Assembly (NCBI GenBank): GCA_031216915.1
Contig: CM062294.1
Span: 159,791,455 to 159,855,454 of the forward strand
Reading direction: 5' to 3'
Origin: Pictodentalium vernedei
Lineage: Eukaryota; Mollusca; Scaphopoda; Dentaliida; Dentaliidae
Length of the DNA stretch: 64,000 bases
The notes under the pieces were generated by a model. The model searched no databases, was not told the DNA's origin, and worked only from the letters and a program-made list of their open reading frames with translations. The position numbers and the translations under genes are program-made. Shown here one piece after another: positions 8,440 through 16,390 of this stretch (positions within the stretch are counted from its first letter, which is position 1; each line of letters opens with the position of its first letter).

Positions 8440-9660
8440 ATGAAAACTTTAAACATGAATGATAAGAAGCTCTACAATCTTCCCGAGCCGATAGATCTTG
8501 CAGATGCTGCGACTAAAAAATTCGTCGACAGGGGGAACGCGGATTTCGAACGAATCATGCTAGATAATTACATGGATAGAGCAATGATCGACAATCTCGA
8601 TCTGAAATCTAAACGTTTGGTGAACGTCGCGAATCCCATAGATTCCACTGATGCCATGACCAAGCAATATGCGGACGACTCTCACGCGCGATTCAGAAAA
8701 CATCTAAGAAGTAGATACGTTCAGAAAACGATGCACTCGGAATTGAACGCCAATTCTAACAAGATAACGAACGTGGCCACTCCCACGAATCCCAAGGACG
8801 TAGCGACCAAACACTACGTAGATCTGGAACACAGACAGGCTGACAGATGAGAAATGAAATCGGATCTGAATGCGGGATTCAACAAGATATTGAATCTGTC
8901 AAAGGTCGACGACGTGGATGCGGACTCCACCGTGGTCAACAAGGGCTACGTGGATTCCGCCTTGATATAATCTCAAGAATACGTAGAATTGCAAGTGGAT
9001 GATCTCTACCTGAACAAACAATATGGCGGAACCATAGAGGGTGGCATCAACATGAACAGTCACAATTTATTCGGTCTTGATCACGATCCTGAATTCGATT
9101 CCAGCACGGTCAGCAGGAAGTACGTGAATGACAACTCGGTCTGGAGAAAGGGCGACATCATGGAAGGTAAACTAGACATGGGCGGACACGCGCTCACGAA
9201 TCTACCGGATCCCGTGCACATGTCGGATGCCTGCACATTGATTTCAGTGGTGGAGAAAGTCAAATACGCTAGACAATTGATCACCATGTGCGCTGAGGAG
9301 ACCGGCATGTTAGAGGAGGGAAAAGCCGAGTGGTCTTTCGGAAACGGAGGTAGCGGATCGCAACATGGACAGATGGGATATCCCATGCCATTGGGAGGTG
9401 AAATCATACGAATGGGTCTGGCTTCCACGGATTTGAATAATAGAGCGGTCGTCAATCTCATGGTGAACGGAGTAGAGAGCGATAAGAGATACAGCGTTGA
9501 AAAGGCTGAGAATCAACACGCGAATGTTAGCACGTTCGGCACACCTCTCAAAGTGAACGCCAGAGACAGGATTAATTTCGTTATGAAAACCAATAATCCC
9601 GAAGCCGCCACTTCCGTGGTGAGCCTACTGATCGAACTAGATCCTTTGAACAAAGAGTGA
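8440..9660 (+). pseudogene. Trimeric-fibre-like attachment protein, two in-frame stops
   Basis: One frame from ATG 8440 to TGA 9660 is interrupted by TGA at 8848-8850 and TAA at 8968-8970. The shaft is at least six degenerate repeats of about 40 residues with the pattern N-x-x-K-I/L-x-N-x-x-x-P-x-x-x-x-D-A-x-T-K-x-Y/F-V-D. This resembles the repeat of phage tail fibres and trimeric attachment shafts. After about 9310 comes a Gly-rich, beta-rich head ending LLIELDPLNKE that could be a receptor-binding knob. Both stops fit C-to-T changes (CGA, CAA). It converges on the MCP gene. The fibre role is inferred. Confidence 0.62.
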
Positions 9661-9685
9661 ACGCGTGGAAATAATTTATTAAAAA

Positions 9686-9809
9686 ATAATGAGTGATTAT
9701 TAAAAACAAAAAAAAAAGTAATGAGATTTAGAAAGATGTTCATTCTCTCTAGATCTCATTACTTTTTATTTCTTTCTTCTTTGTTTTTTTTGTTTTTAAT
9801 AAATACTCA

Positions 9810-9816
<7 letters not shown>
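9686..9816. terminator. Extended hairpin between fibre and MCP genes
   Basis: An inner stem (9713-9736 with 9744-9767; two mismatches) repeats the AAAGTAATGAGA stem of the hairpin at 7511-7557. Outer arms (TAATGAGTGATTATTAAAAAC near 9688 and TTTTTAATAAATACTCATTA near 9793) extend it. A poly-T run of about 30 follows. It lies between two convergent stop codons, so a shared transcript-end role is likely. Confidence 0.6.
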
Positions 9817-9840
<24 letters not shown>

Positions 9841-9852
9841 CACACACGTCTC

Positions 9853-11127
9853 TTATCGAATGATCGACATCTTATTTCCATCCGATTCGAATTGTAATTC
9901 TCTATCCGACAGGACCAGGGCGAAGGCTTCGGTTTTTCTTGGCATGTTCCTATCGAATTGCATCTTGATCTGAATGTCTAAGATGCTACTCTTGAGTCGT
10001 TCGCTCCGTTTACTAACGTCGGATACGAACATGGGATACATCGACTTGTATTTGCCTGGAGATATATTACGGTTGCTCATCAATTCGTCTAGACCATGAT
10101 ACTTCTTTCTAAAATCCGCGGTGTCTCCGTACAGTCTGCAGAAATCGTTCTTGTCGAATGACGCATTGTAATCGATTGATGGATATCTCGTGGCGTTCAG
10201 AAACACTTGCATGTTTCTCAAATTGAAGTGATCGAATAGCGATGCATTCTTTTCCTGAGACCCGTCCCTGTCGGTCTGAAATGCGACCACGATGAAACGC
10301 GGTCTCTCGGAAGTGGATTTCATGGTCAATCTCCAATCGAAGTGATTCGTGGAGAGTGGAATGCTAGCCATGTCGCACTGTCTCATTCTAAATCTCATGG
10401 GTAATTTACTCTTGGATTCTATGATATTGTAGAGACACGTTTTTTCCACGATCGAAGGCTGCATGTGCGGAACGAACCACGATATCTTGTGTAGAGTTAT
10501 CTTACGCGCAACGGTCGTGGTGAGTCTCACTATTGCGTCGTCGTTTCCTTTTCGAATCAATGTCAAATTGTGTTTGAATCCGTACATGATCTTGTTGTAA
10601 TCGTCTGCAAATCCGAAGATGTGTTTCAAAGACATCCTGAACGAAAACGTTCCTTTAGGTCTGGACGTCTTGACGATGTAGTCGAATATCGCGGCGGCGC
10701 CGGCGCTAGCAGGGCCGATGGTGTCTTTCATCCACAACTGATTAAGTCCTCTGGATTTCGAAAAATCATCTGCATACGTCAAGAGTCCGAACATCGTGGT
10801 GGCCTGACCGGGATAAAACACAGATTCTATCTCTTGTCTGGATAGCAAGTATTTTATATTACTGAATAGATGCATGATGCCATTATTGGCTAGAGTAACC
10901 GTGTCGTCGTCGGCGTATTCAGTCCCATCTTCCTTGGTGAGACATCCCTGCACCACTATGTAACTCTCGCCAGGGTGAACGAATAGATCTTGGGTTTCGA
11001 CGTTGATTCTTATCTCTTCCGCATTGTTCAAACTCGTTCCGGTTATCGGTTCATATTCGTGAACCTCGTATTCTTGAATACTTTCATCTTTGACAATGCT
11101 TTGTGCGATATCTAGTGTATTTGCCAT
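9853..11127 (-). CDS. Major capsid protein, double-jelly-roll type
   Basis: Uninterrupted, 424 residues, ATG at 11127. The N-terminal region EYEPITGTSLNNAEEIRI followed by VETQDLFVHPGESYIVVQG (about 24-63) is the pattern I associate with capsid-type proteins of Polinton-like elements in Hydra and insects. The rest alternates short beta-like segments, with NTYPG-free loops and a C-terminal IQIKMQFDRNMP region. Length and strand-rich composition suit a double-jelly-roll protein forming pseudo-hexameric capsomers. It is the largest intact gene of the element. Structure prediction would settle the fold. Confidence 0.72.
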   Translation of the reverse strand: MANTLDIAQSIVKDESIQEYEVHEYEPITGTSLNNAEEIRINVETQDLFVHPGESYIVVQGCLTKEDGTEYADDDTVTLANNGIMHLFSNIKYLLSRQEIESVFYPGQATTMFGLLTYADDFSKSRGLNQLWMKDTIGPASAGAAAIFDYIVKTSRPKGTFSFRMSLKHIFGFADDYNKIMYGFKHNLTLIRKGNDDAIVRLTTTVARKITLHKISWFVPHMQPSIVEKTCLYNIIESKSKLPMRFRMRQCDMASIPLSTNHFDWRLTMKSTSERPRFIVVAFQTDRDGSQEKNASLFDHFNLRNMQVFLNATRYPSIDYNASFDKNDFCRLYGDTADFRKKYHGLDELMSNRNISPGKYKSMYPMFVSDVSKRSERLKSSILDIQIKMQFDRNMPRKTEAFALVLSDRELQFESDGNKMSIIR

Positions 11128-11285
11128 TTTTTGAAGGGTTTTTGTTTTTTGTTTATTAATTAGCCTGCTTTTTATCTAAAAATAGTTTTAATTATTTTTT
11201 ATTATTATTATTTTTTCTCTCTTATATATATGTAAACAAGAAAATGTTAAAGAGAGTAAATAAAAAGAAAAAAATGTTTTCTTTA
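11128..11285 (-). promoter_or_regulatory. MCP promoter-like motif
   Basis: On the minus strand 11231-11211 reads ATATATATAAGAGAGAAAAAA, about 85-100 bases before the MCP ATG. The same text occurs on the minus strand at 13927-13906 before the right-most gene. The rest of the spacer is AT-rich and non-coding. Confidence 0.5.
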
Positions 11286-12615
11286 TTAAAACTTCGTCTT
11301 CTGCAATTGTTGTTCGTAAAACTGTCTGATGATCTCTTCTCCATCCAAAGCTTCGATTTCATAAGTCACCGGATCGGTGTGAGATATTTTGATTATCACG
11401 AAGATTTCCGAGGTCCATCGACGAGTGTAACCTTTTTCAAAGTGCTTCTTATAAGCGTAGATTCTCACTCGATCGCCGACTGTAAATTTCGGCGTTCTAG
11501 ACTTCTTCCTGATCTTAGATCTCTCGGGATATAGATTCGCGTAGACCCGTTTTTCGTTTCGAGGATCGCTAGCTTCCGCGGGAGTCATCTTGATTGATCT
11601 GTGTCACGTGTTGTTGTAATCTTTGACCACACCGTTCAGAGCGTATATGTATTTCTTAGTCGAATTCGCCGTGAAGTATCTGTACATCTTTTCCTTCATC
11701 ATTCGATTCCAACATTTCACTACGCTGGCTTTCTCTTCGTTTTCGATCGAGTAGAGGTCGACTAATCGATGAACGTGCTTGTTGTGGAATTCCTTTCCCT
11801 TGTCCACCCACAATTTATTCGGTTTTCGAGAAGACGAGTCGAACACGCTCATCAGAGCCTTGGCGACGCAAGGTCCCGATTTATTCTTCAAAGATCTGAT
11901 CCAACCATATTTGGAAAAAACGTTGATGACCGTCAATAGATATTTGACGCCCTCGTTCCACCTCGAAAACGATCTCATGTTGACCAAGTCGGCGAACGAA
12001 ATGTCATCCAGACCCTTCACGAACACCCTTCTCTTTCAAAATTTATGTGCGATGGGTTTGTGTAACTCCTCGGCCAATTCGCTCGTCAATAATCGGGTCT
12101 TCTTCTTTTCCGATGCGCTTTTTCTTTGAATGCCCCATCCGAATCGACGTTTCGCACCGATCTGATTGCCGACCAGCGAACGTTCTATCTTCTCTCTCCT
12201 GGTCGGATTCGATATACCTCTCAGTTTCGCCAACATGTTTTTATCGCAGACGTTGTTGCGAGTCTTGGCGTCGGGATGTCCGGCGTAGCACAGATCGTGA
12301 TCATACGCGGCCGCGTCCACCCTATTCACGGGTTTGCTCCAAGATTTAGGAGTCAGATCGGCGTTGAGTCTATTGTTCAATTTCGTTCCGGGTCCAGTGA
12401 AACTGTGACCCGGCAGATGCATTTCGAAAGGTAGATTATTGATCATTTTATTCACGATGCCTTTACCTTTGCTCGTGTTCTTTTTTTTTGACGAATTGAG
12501 TCTTGATTGAAACAAACACATAGCAAATTCCGCGTAGCATCTCTCTGTCGATTTTAGTTCGTACTTCTCGAGAATTACCTGTCACAGTAACTCTCTTACA
12601 CTTTACGCAATACAT
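11286..12615 (-). pseudogene. Zinc ribbon-phospholipase A2-integrase fusion, broken
   Basis: From ATG 12615 a short frame begins MYCVKCKR, a zinc-ribbon start like DUF5679; its second Cys pair is damaged (CYVF). A T9 run at 12481-12489 then shifts the frame. The next part (to 12036) is a parvovirus-type phospholipase A2: LPGHSFTGPGTKL is the calcium loop and DAAAYDHDLCY the His-Asp catalytic helix. TGA at 12038-12036 leads in frame into the rve integrase: FADL (first Asp), LWVDKGKEF (second Asp). At the Glu position there is VVKCWNR, with Lys. A second in-frame TGA lies at about 11606-11604. The C-terminal part (GDRVRIYAYK...FYEQQLQKT) is an SH3/chromo-like tail. PLA2 would help capsid escape from endosomes; the integrase would insert viral DNA. 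Confidence 0.75.
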
Positions 12616-12720
12616 TTTTGAGAGTTATTAAATTAATTTCGTATTTATTTTTTATTTTATATATAAATTTAATATTTTCTTTTTTTAAAATTCTGTTCTT
12701 ATTTTATATATATATATTTT
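12616..12720 (-). promoter_or_regulatory. AT-rich spacer with TATA tracts
   Basis: Two TATATATA-like tracts (near 12660 and 12710) lie between the fusion gene's start and the end of the next gene. On the minus strand they could serve the fusion gene. No other feature is seen. Confidence 0.3.
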
Positions 12721-13377
12721 TCAATTGCTGCTCTTTAGTTCTATCAACTTACCGAATTCCTCCCTGGCCTCTTTCCTCCCCTTTTCCACGAGAGAATCCT
12801 TCATCTCTTCCTTGATGATCTGACGAGACTTGATTCTCACGGGTTCTTTCATGGCATCGTATTTCGTTTTCTCGCTCAATATCGTGAAGTATTCTCCGTC
12901 CGATATCCTACCGTCTTTCAATGCCATCGAGATCATTTCGGATATCGTGTCGATCTTGGAGTCGGCCAAGACGTGAATCTTTTAGTGTTTCCTAGCCTTC
13001 AGATATAATTTCCTACTCAAAAAGTTTCCGACCATGCTAAACAATCCAGCGGCGAGAGCCACTCCTTCTATGGTCAACTCGATCGGAATACCGATCGCAG
13101 TCGACAACAATCCGATGCCGGCTGCGTGTAAACCCATGGAAATAGTGATGAGTGTCGTGTCGACTGCGTTGACGAATTTCAGGAGACGCGAATACTTCTT
13201 CTTGAGAGAACGACGAGAATCTCTCTCTGGAGTCAGATACAATTGGATTCTACTGATTTGATCGATGCGATACCTCTCTCTTCTTTCTTCTAGCGACGGT
13301 GCCGTTGGCAAAACGCCGCTTGGCTTCTCATCCTCGTCGTCATCTAACGTCGGATTCAATTTATTTCTGGTTCTCAT
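12721..13377 (-). pseudogene. Two-helix membrane protein, one in-frame stop
   Basis: ATG at 13377. The N-terminal 60 residues are charged; then two hydrophobic segments (about 70-92 GLHAAGIGLLSTAIGIPIEL and about 95-118 EGVALAAGLFSMVGNFL) suggest a helical hairpin in a membrane. A TAA at 12984-12982 interrupts the frame, which then continues with KIHVLADSKIDTISEMISMAL and a charged C-terminal helix. The downstream part matches a pattern I remember from proteins of invertebrate Polinton-like elements in which both parts are one chain. The TAA fits CAA to TAA. A membrane-penetration or envelope-like role is a guess. Confidence 0.55.
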
Positions 13378-13469
13378 TTTATGTTTTTTCTTTCTAATAT
13401 TAGATAAAAAATTTATGTGTGTATTTATTTTTATTTTCTATTCTCCCATATTTATATCAACGAGAAAAC

Positions 13470-13844
13470 TTAGACGTATGCTTCCTCCAGCAATAATTTC
13501 AAGACGCATCCCCTGTCTTCTAAAGTCAGACTACTACGCGCCAATTTCAGTTCTTCTGAAACTGTGACCTTGTCTCTCCCGCTAGAGTAGACTAATCTCT
13601 TCCAAAACTTGATCACGTCGTCGATTTGAACGCATTAGAACGCTGGTTCGAAATACTTGATGACCATATCTTCCCTTTCCATCGTCAGACACGAATGATC
13701 CTCGTGATCGAAGTCTAGATGATCCCGACACCCGACGCATCGTTCTAACAAGAGGCGACGTTGTTCTTCGTTCACACAGACTACGTATGCTCTCATCAGC
13801 ATTTTTAAAAGAAACCTTGCTTTCAAAATCTGGGAAGCGTTCAT
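13470..13844 (-). pseudogene. Small Cys/His-rich protein, one in-frame stop
   Basis: ATG at 13844, stop at 13472-13470, 124 codons, with one TAA at 13637-13635. Residues about 34-52 read ERCVGCRDHLDFDHEDHSC, a C-x2-C-H-H-x2-H-x-C cluster that could bind zinc. The C-terminal half is helical (DDVIKFWKRLVYSS, LTLEDRGCVLKLLLEEAYV). It is the first leftward gene from the right end and has a TATATATAAGAGAGAAAA motif about 65-80 bases upstream. I recall similar small proteins from such elements but know no function. Confidence 0.5.
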
Positions 13845-13905
13845 GATTTACGTATTTTATTATCTATTTCGATTCGATATTTATTTTTAAATAATTATTT
13901 ATATA

Positions 13906-13927
13906 TTTTTTTCTCTCTTATATATAT
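13906..13927 (-). promoter_or_regulatory. TATA plus AGAGAGAAAA motif
   Basis: On the minus strand it reads ATATATATAAGAGAGAAAA, identical over 18 bases to the motif before the MCP gene and at a similar distance from its ATG. This recurrence is the reason to call it a promoter element. Confidence 0.5.
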
Positions 13928-14058
13928 CAATCACTTTTTTATTTCCTCTCGACAGAACCGATTCTATCACGATTCACCTCACAAAACTCGCGAGGTGAAT
14001 CGACAAATCGTTTTTTCACCGATCGGATCACACCCTATACCGTCGGAAACGCGATCGC

Positions 14059-14692
14059 GAACGTGGTGGTGGTCCAGAACTCTCAAACCGCATTTTTTGA
14101 TGTACCGGAGGCCGAAATCGGTTTTCAAAATTTTTTAAAAAAAATCCTCGATGAGTGACTACACTTTACACTCACTTTTCACCGTTGGCGAACGTCGAGA
14201 AAACGTTTTGAGATCGATTTTCCTGTCCTAGAACTTTCAATCGTATTTCACCGATCGGATCGCACCCTCGACCGTCCTACACGCGATCGCAAACGTAGGT
14301 GGTCCAGAACTCTCAAAACGCATTTTTGATGCTGGTCTGGAACTCTCAAAGCGTTGTTTGCTTGCGTTCACCAACGATAGATCGAAGATCTGATCCTCGA
14401 TGGGAACGTCAACAAAATTCTTTTAAATTTACGTTTTCTTCAAATTTCATACATTTTTCACTTCCGAGCGATGTGTCGAATTTCACACGTTCGCCAACGA
14501 TTGTCTGACAGTTAAAAGTGCGATCCGAACGGTCAAAAAAACACCGAGAGTTCCAGATCACCATGAAAAAACGACATTTTTTACACTCTGTACACGATTT
14601 AACACTGAATCCCTATGGAGGTACACGTACATGTACGTGTACGTGTACAGTTTTTTGGAAAAGTGGTCTGGAACTCTCATTTATTACCTACT
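14059..14692 (-). repeat. Right terminal inverted repeat, 634 bp
   Basis: It is the inverted partner of 2064-2697 and has the same length. Just inside it, 14010-14058 repeats part of the repeat again (CACCGATCGGATCACACCCT versus the copy at about 14250), so the right end has one extra internal module. Confidence 0.85.
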
Positions 14693-14698
14693 GATCCA
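14693..14698. repeat. Right target-site duplication of the viral element
   Basis: GATCCA directly after the ...ACCTACT terminus; it matches GAGCCA at the left end except for one base. Confidence 0.65.
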
Positions 14699-14799
14699 AG
14701 TTGTCTTTTATTACTATTAATAAACGAAAACAGTTGACAGCTCTCTGTGCATGATGCATCAAAGTCTTTTATGTTTGACAGATAATATATTACAGGAAT

Positions 14800-15910
14800 C
14801 CCTGTATACAATATGGTCGCCGTGAACTGGTCACTTTTCACGGGTGTGCCTTTGTTACTAGTCGCCTCGACTACTGGATCTCTCTCCTGATTGGCTCTGA
14901 AACATCTATTCTTGAAAAGCTACAACACATCGAAAATTGTGCTGCACGGGTCATAACCAGAACTCAAAAGTACTGCCATATAACACCAGTACTCTCTGAG
15001 TTACACTGGCTACCCGTTAAGCCAATAATAATTCAATTAAAAGTTGTCCTTTTGGTGTTTAAGTGTATCTCGGGATCTGTACCATCCTACCTGTCCGATC
15101 TGCTTACCCTCCACAAACCACCGAGGTCTCTAAGTCATCAGGTCAGCTCAATCTGGTTCACCCCGTATCTAAATTTACTAGTGCTGGTGATAGGGCCTTT
15201 GCGGTTGCTGGCCCAGGACTTTGAAATTCTCTTCCAATCGACATAAAAAATAGTAAATTACTTGAATCATTCAAGTCTGGTACTAAAACCTACCTTTTTC
15301 GAACGGCATTTCCTTCAGTGGCCTTTTAAGTTTGGTCATAAACTGACATTACCAGGTGCGTGGGTGTGACTGAGTCAGTGAGGATTGCCTCGTTACTCGT
15401 CAAGTTACACTCACATACTTGTTTTGGTAAAGTTGTAGTTTGCTTTGTTTTTGTTTTTTTTTATTGTTTTGTTTTTTTTATTTTGATTTAATTCAATACC
15501 CTTTTTCTTTTAGGTTCTGTCGCTTATCGCCACGATATAGCCTCGGTTGCTGATGTGGGGTTGGGCACCAATAAATGATAATAGTGATCAATGTATCTGT
15601 GAGGGATTGTATGTGTTGGTGTATATATGTATGTATATAATTATTGTACAGCCATTGAGCACCGTGTGTGGTTTCTAGGCTTTAAAATTATTATTATTAG
15701 TTTTACGGACGCAACAATAGTACTTTCCAAACACTAATTACAGGAATAATCATCAAAAGTTTAAAGAAACACCGGGTACAACCCGGTACTTCATTGATGA
15801 AAAATTTTGCTGACGATGATTTGTATTACTCGGTAAACGCATGCTTGGACTTCATTGCCTGCGAGTGAATTACGACCAGTCCACGGCGACTGCACTGTAT
15901 ATTGACACGT
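14800..15910 (-). repeat. Inverted partial copy of the R1 palindromic MITE, split by a LINE fragment
   Basis: 14800-14854 (GGTCGCCGTGAACTGGTCAC) and 15711-15910 (GACGCAACAATAG..., CACCGGGTACAACCCGGTAC, ...CCAGTCCACGGCGACTG) are the two halves of the MITE seen at 594-849 in the opposite orientation. The LINE fragment at 14855-15710 lies between them. Confidence 0.6.
14855..15710 (+). mobile_element. 5'-truncated LINE, CR1/L2/Rex type, RT C-terminal end
   Basis: The start of this fragment translates to a reverse-transcriptase C-terminal region: LQHIENCAARVITR and LSELHWLPVKPIIIQLK, then PSYLSDLLTLHKPPRSL. These blocks are typical of CR1/L2/Rex-type polymerases. Frames break after about 15240. 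The 3' end is AT-rich and stops at (ATT)n near 15700. It is a dead 3' fragment that landed inside an R1-type MITE. Confidence 0.7.
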
Positions 15911-15939
15911 TTGAATGCGCCCACGTATTAACTCCTTTT

Positions 15940-16390
15940 GAAACCGCGTAACATGTCAGTGAAAAAAATAAAAGGGCAAGTGGTCCCTGTGTACACCCCA
16001 CTCTGCATATTTCTACCATTCACAGCGTAGGAATTTTAAAAAAAGCGACCAAAGGTAATAATAACAAAACGTCGACCAGACACCAATTTGTCGCAGTTCT
16101 CAGATGAGTTACCCCAGTGCTCCTACATGTAAATGCCGTTCCCTCCACGCGCCTCTTCTCGCGGGCTGTGTGATGATATCCTGTACCCCTTTCTCCCCAT
16201 TTTTCACGATAGACATACTAACACTCTCTTTTGTGTCGCCCAATAACCACCTAGGTAGGTAAGGGTTTTATGTTTTGTGCAAGAATGCCACTGCTTACCA
16301 GTACCTGCGTGCCACTTTCACGGTGTTTGTTTATTGCCCGGATAAAGTTCAATTTACGTGATAAATTACATTACAACAGAATTATGGGGT
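15940..16390 (-). mobile_element. 3' fragment of a LINE related to the copies at 28-40 kb
   Basis: It is highly similar to 26150-26590. Within it, TTTGTCGCAGTTCTCAGA and the following CT-rich text match the 3' end of the CR1-like LINEs (TTTGTCGCGGTTCTCGGA at 28665 and 35382). No intact coding frame. Confidence 0.5.

Larger units (their letters stand above)
2064..14692. mobile_element. Polinton-like endogenous virus, 12,629 bp
   Basis: A linear element bounded by 634-bp terminal inverted repeats starting AGTARGTAATAAATGAGAG and by a 6-bp target duplication. Inside is a compact set of short, closely spaced genes with AT-rich spacers: packaging ATPase, double-jelly-roll-type major capsid protein, penton-like protein, membrane-active proteins, fibre-like protein, and an rve integrase fused to a phospholipase A2. 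This set is that of Polintons/adintoviruses, but I find no protein-primed DNA polymerase B and no adenovirus-type cysteine protease. It is smaller than typical 15-25 kb Polintons. The coding frames use more GC than the flanks. Several genes carry stops, so it is probably an inactive germline copy. Confidence 0.88.

Noticed and set aside
10570-10845. Plus-strand open frame of 91 codons inside the MCP gene
   Set aside because: It is antisense to a 424-residue intact gene and has no family pattern.
11779-12434. Three plus-strand open frames across the integrase and PLA2 region
   Set aside because: They are complements of recognisable domains on the other strand.
11128-13470. A polymerase B or adenovirus-type protease hidden in small frames
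   Set aside because: All frames of useful length are assigned, and no YxDTDS-like or protease motif is seen; the element has no room for PolB.
2064-14692. Reassigned stop codons or programmed readthrough to explain the in-frame stops of the viral element
   Set aside because: All three stop codons occur inside genes, while intact genes use the same codons as real ends. The integrase also has missense loss of a catalytic residue, so mutation is simpler.
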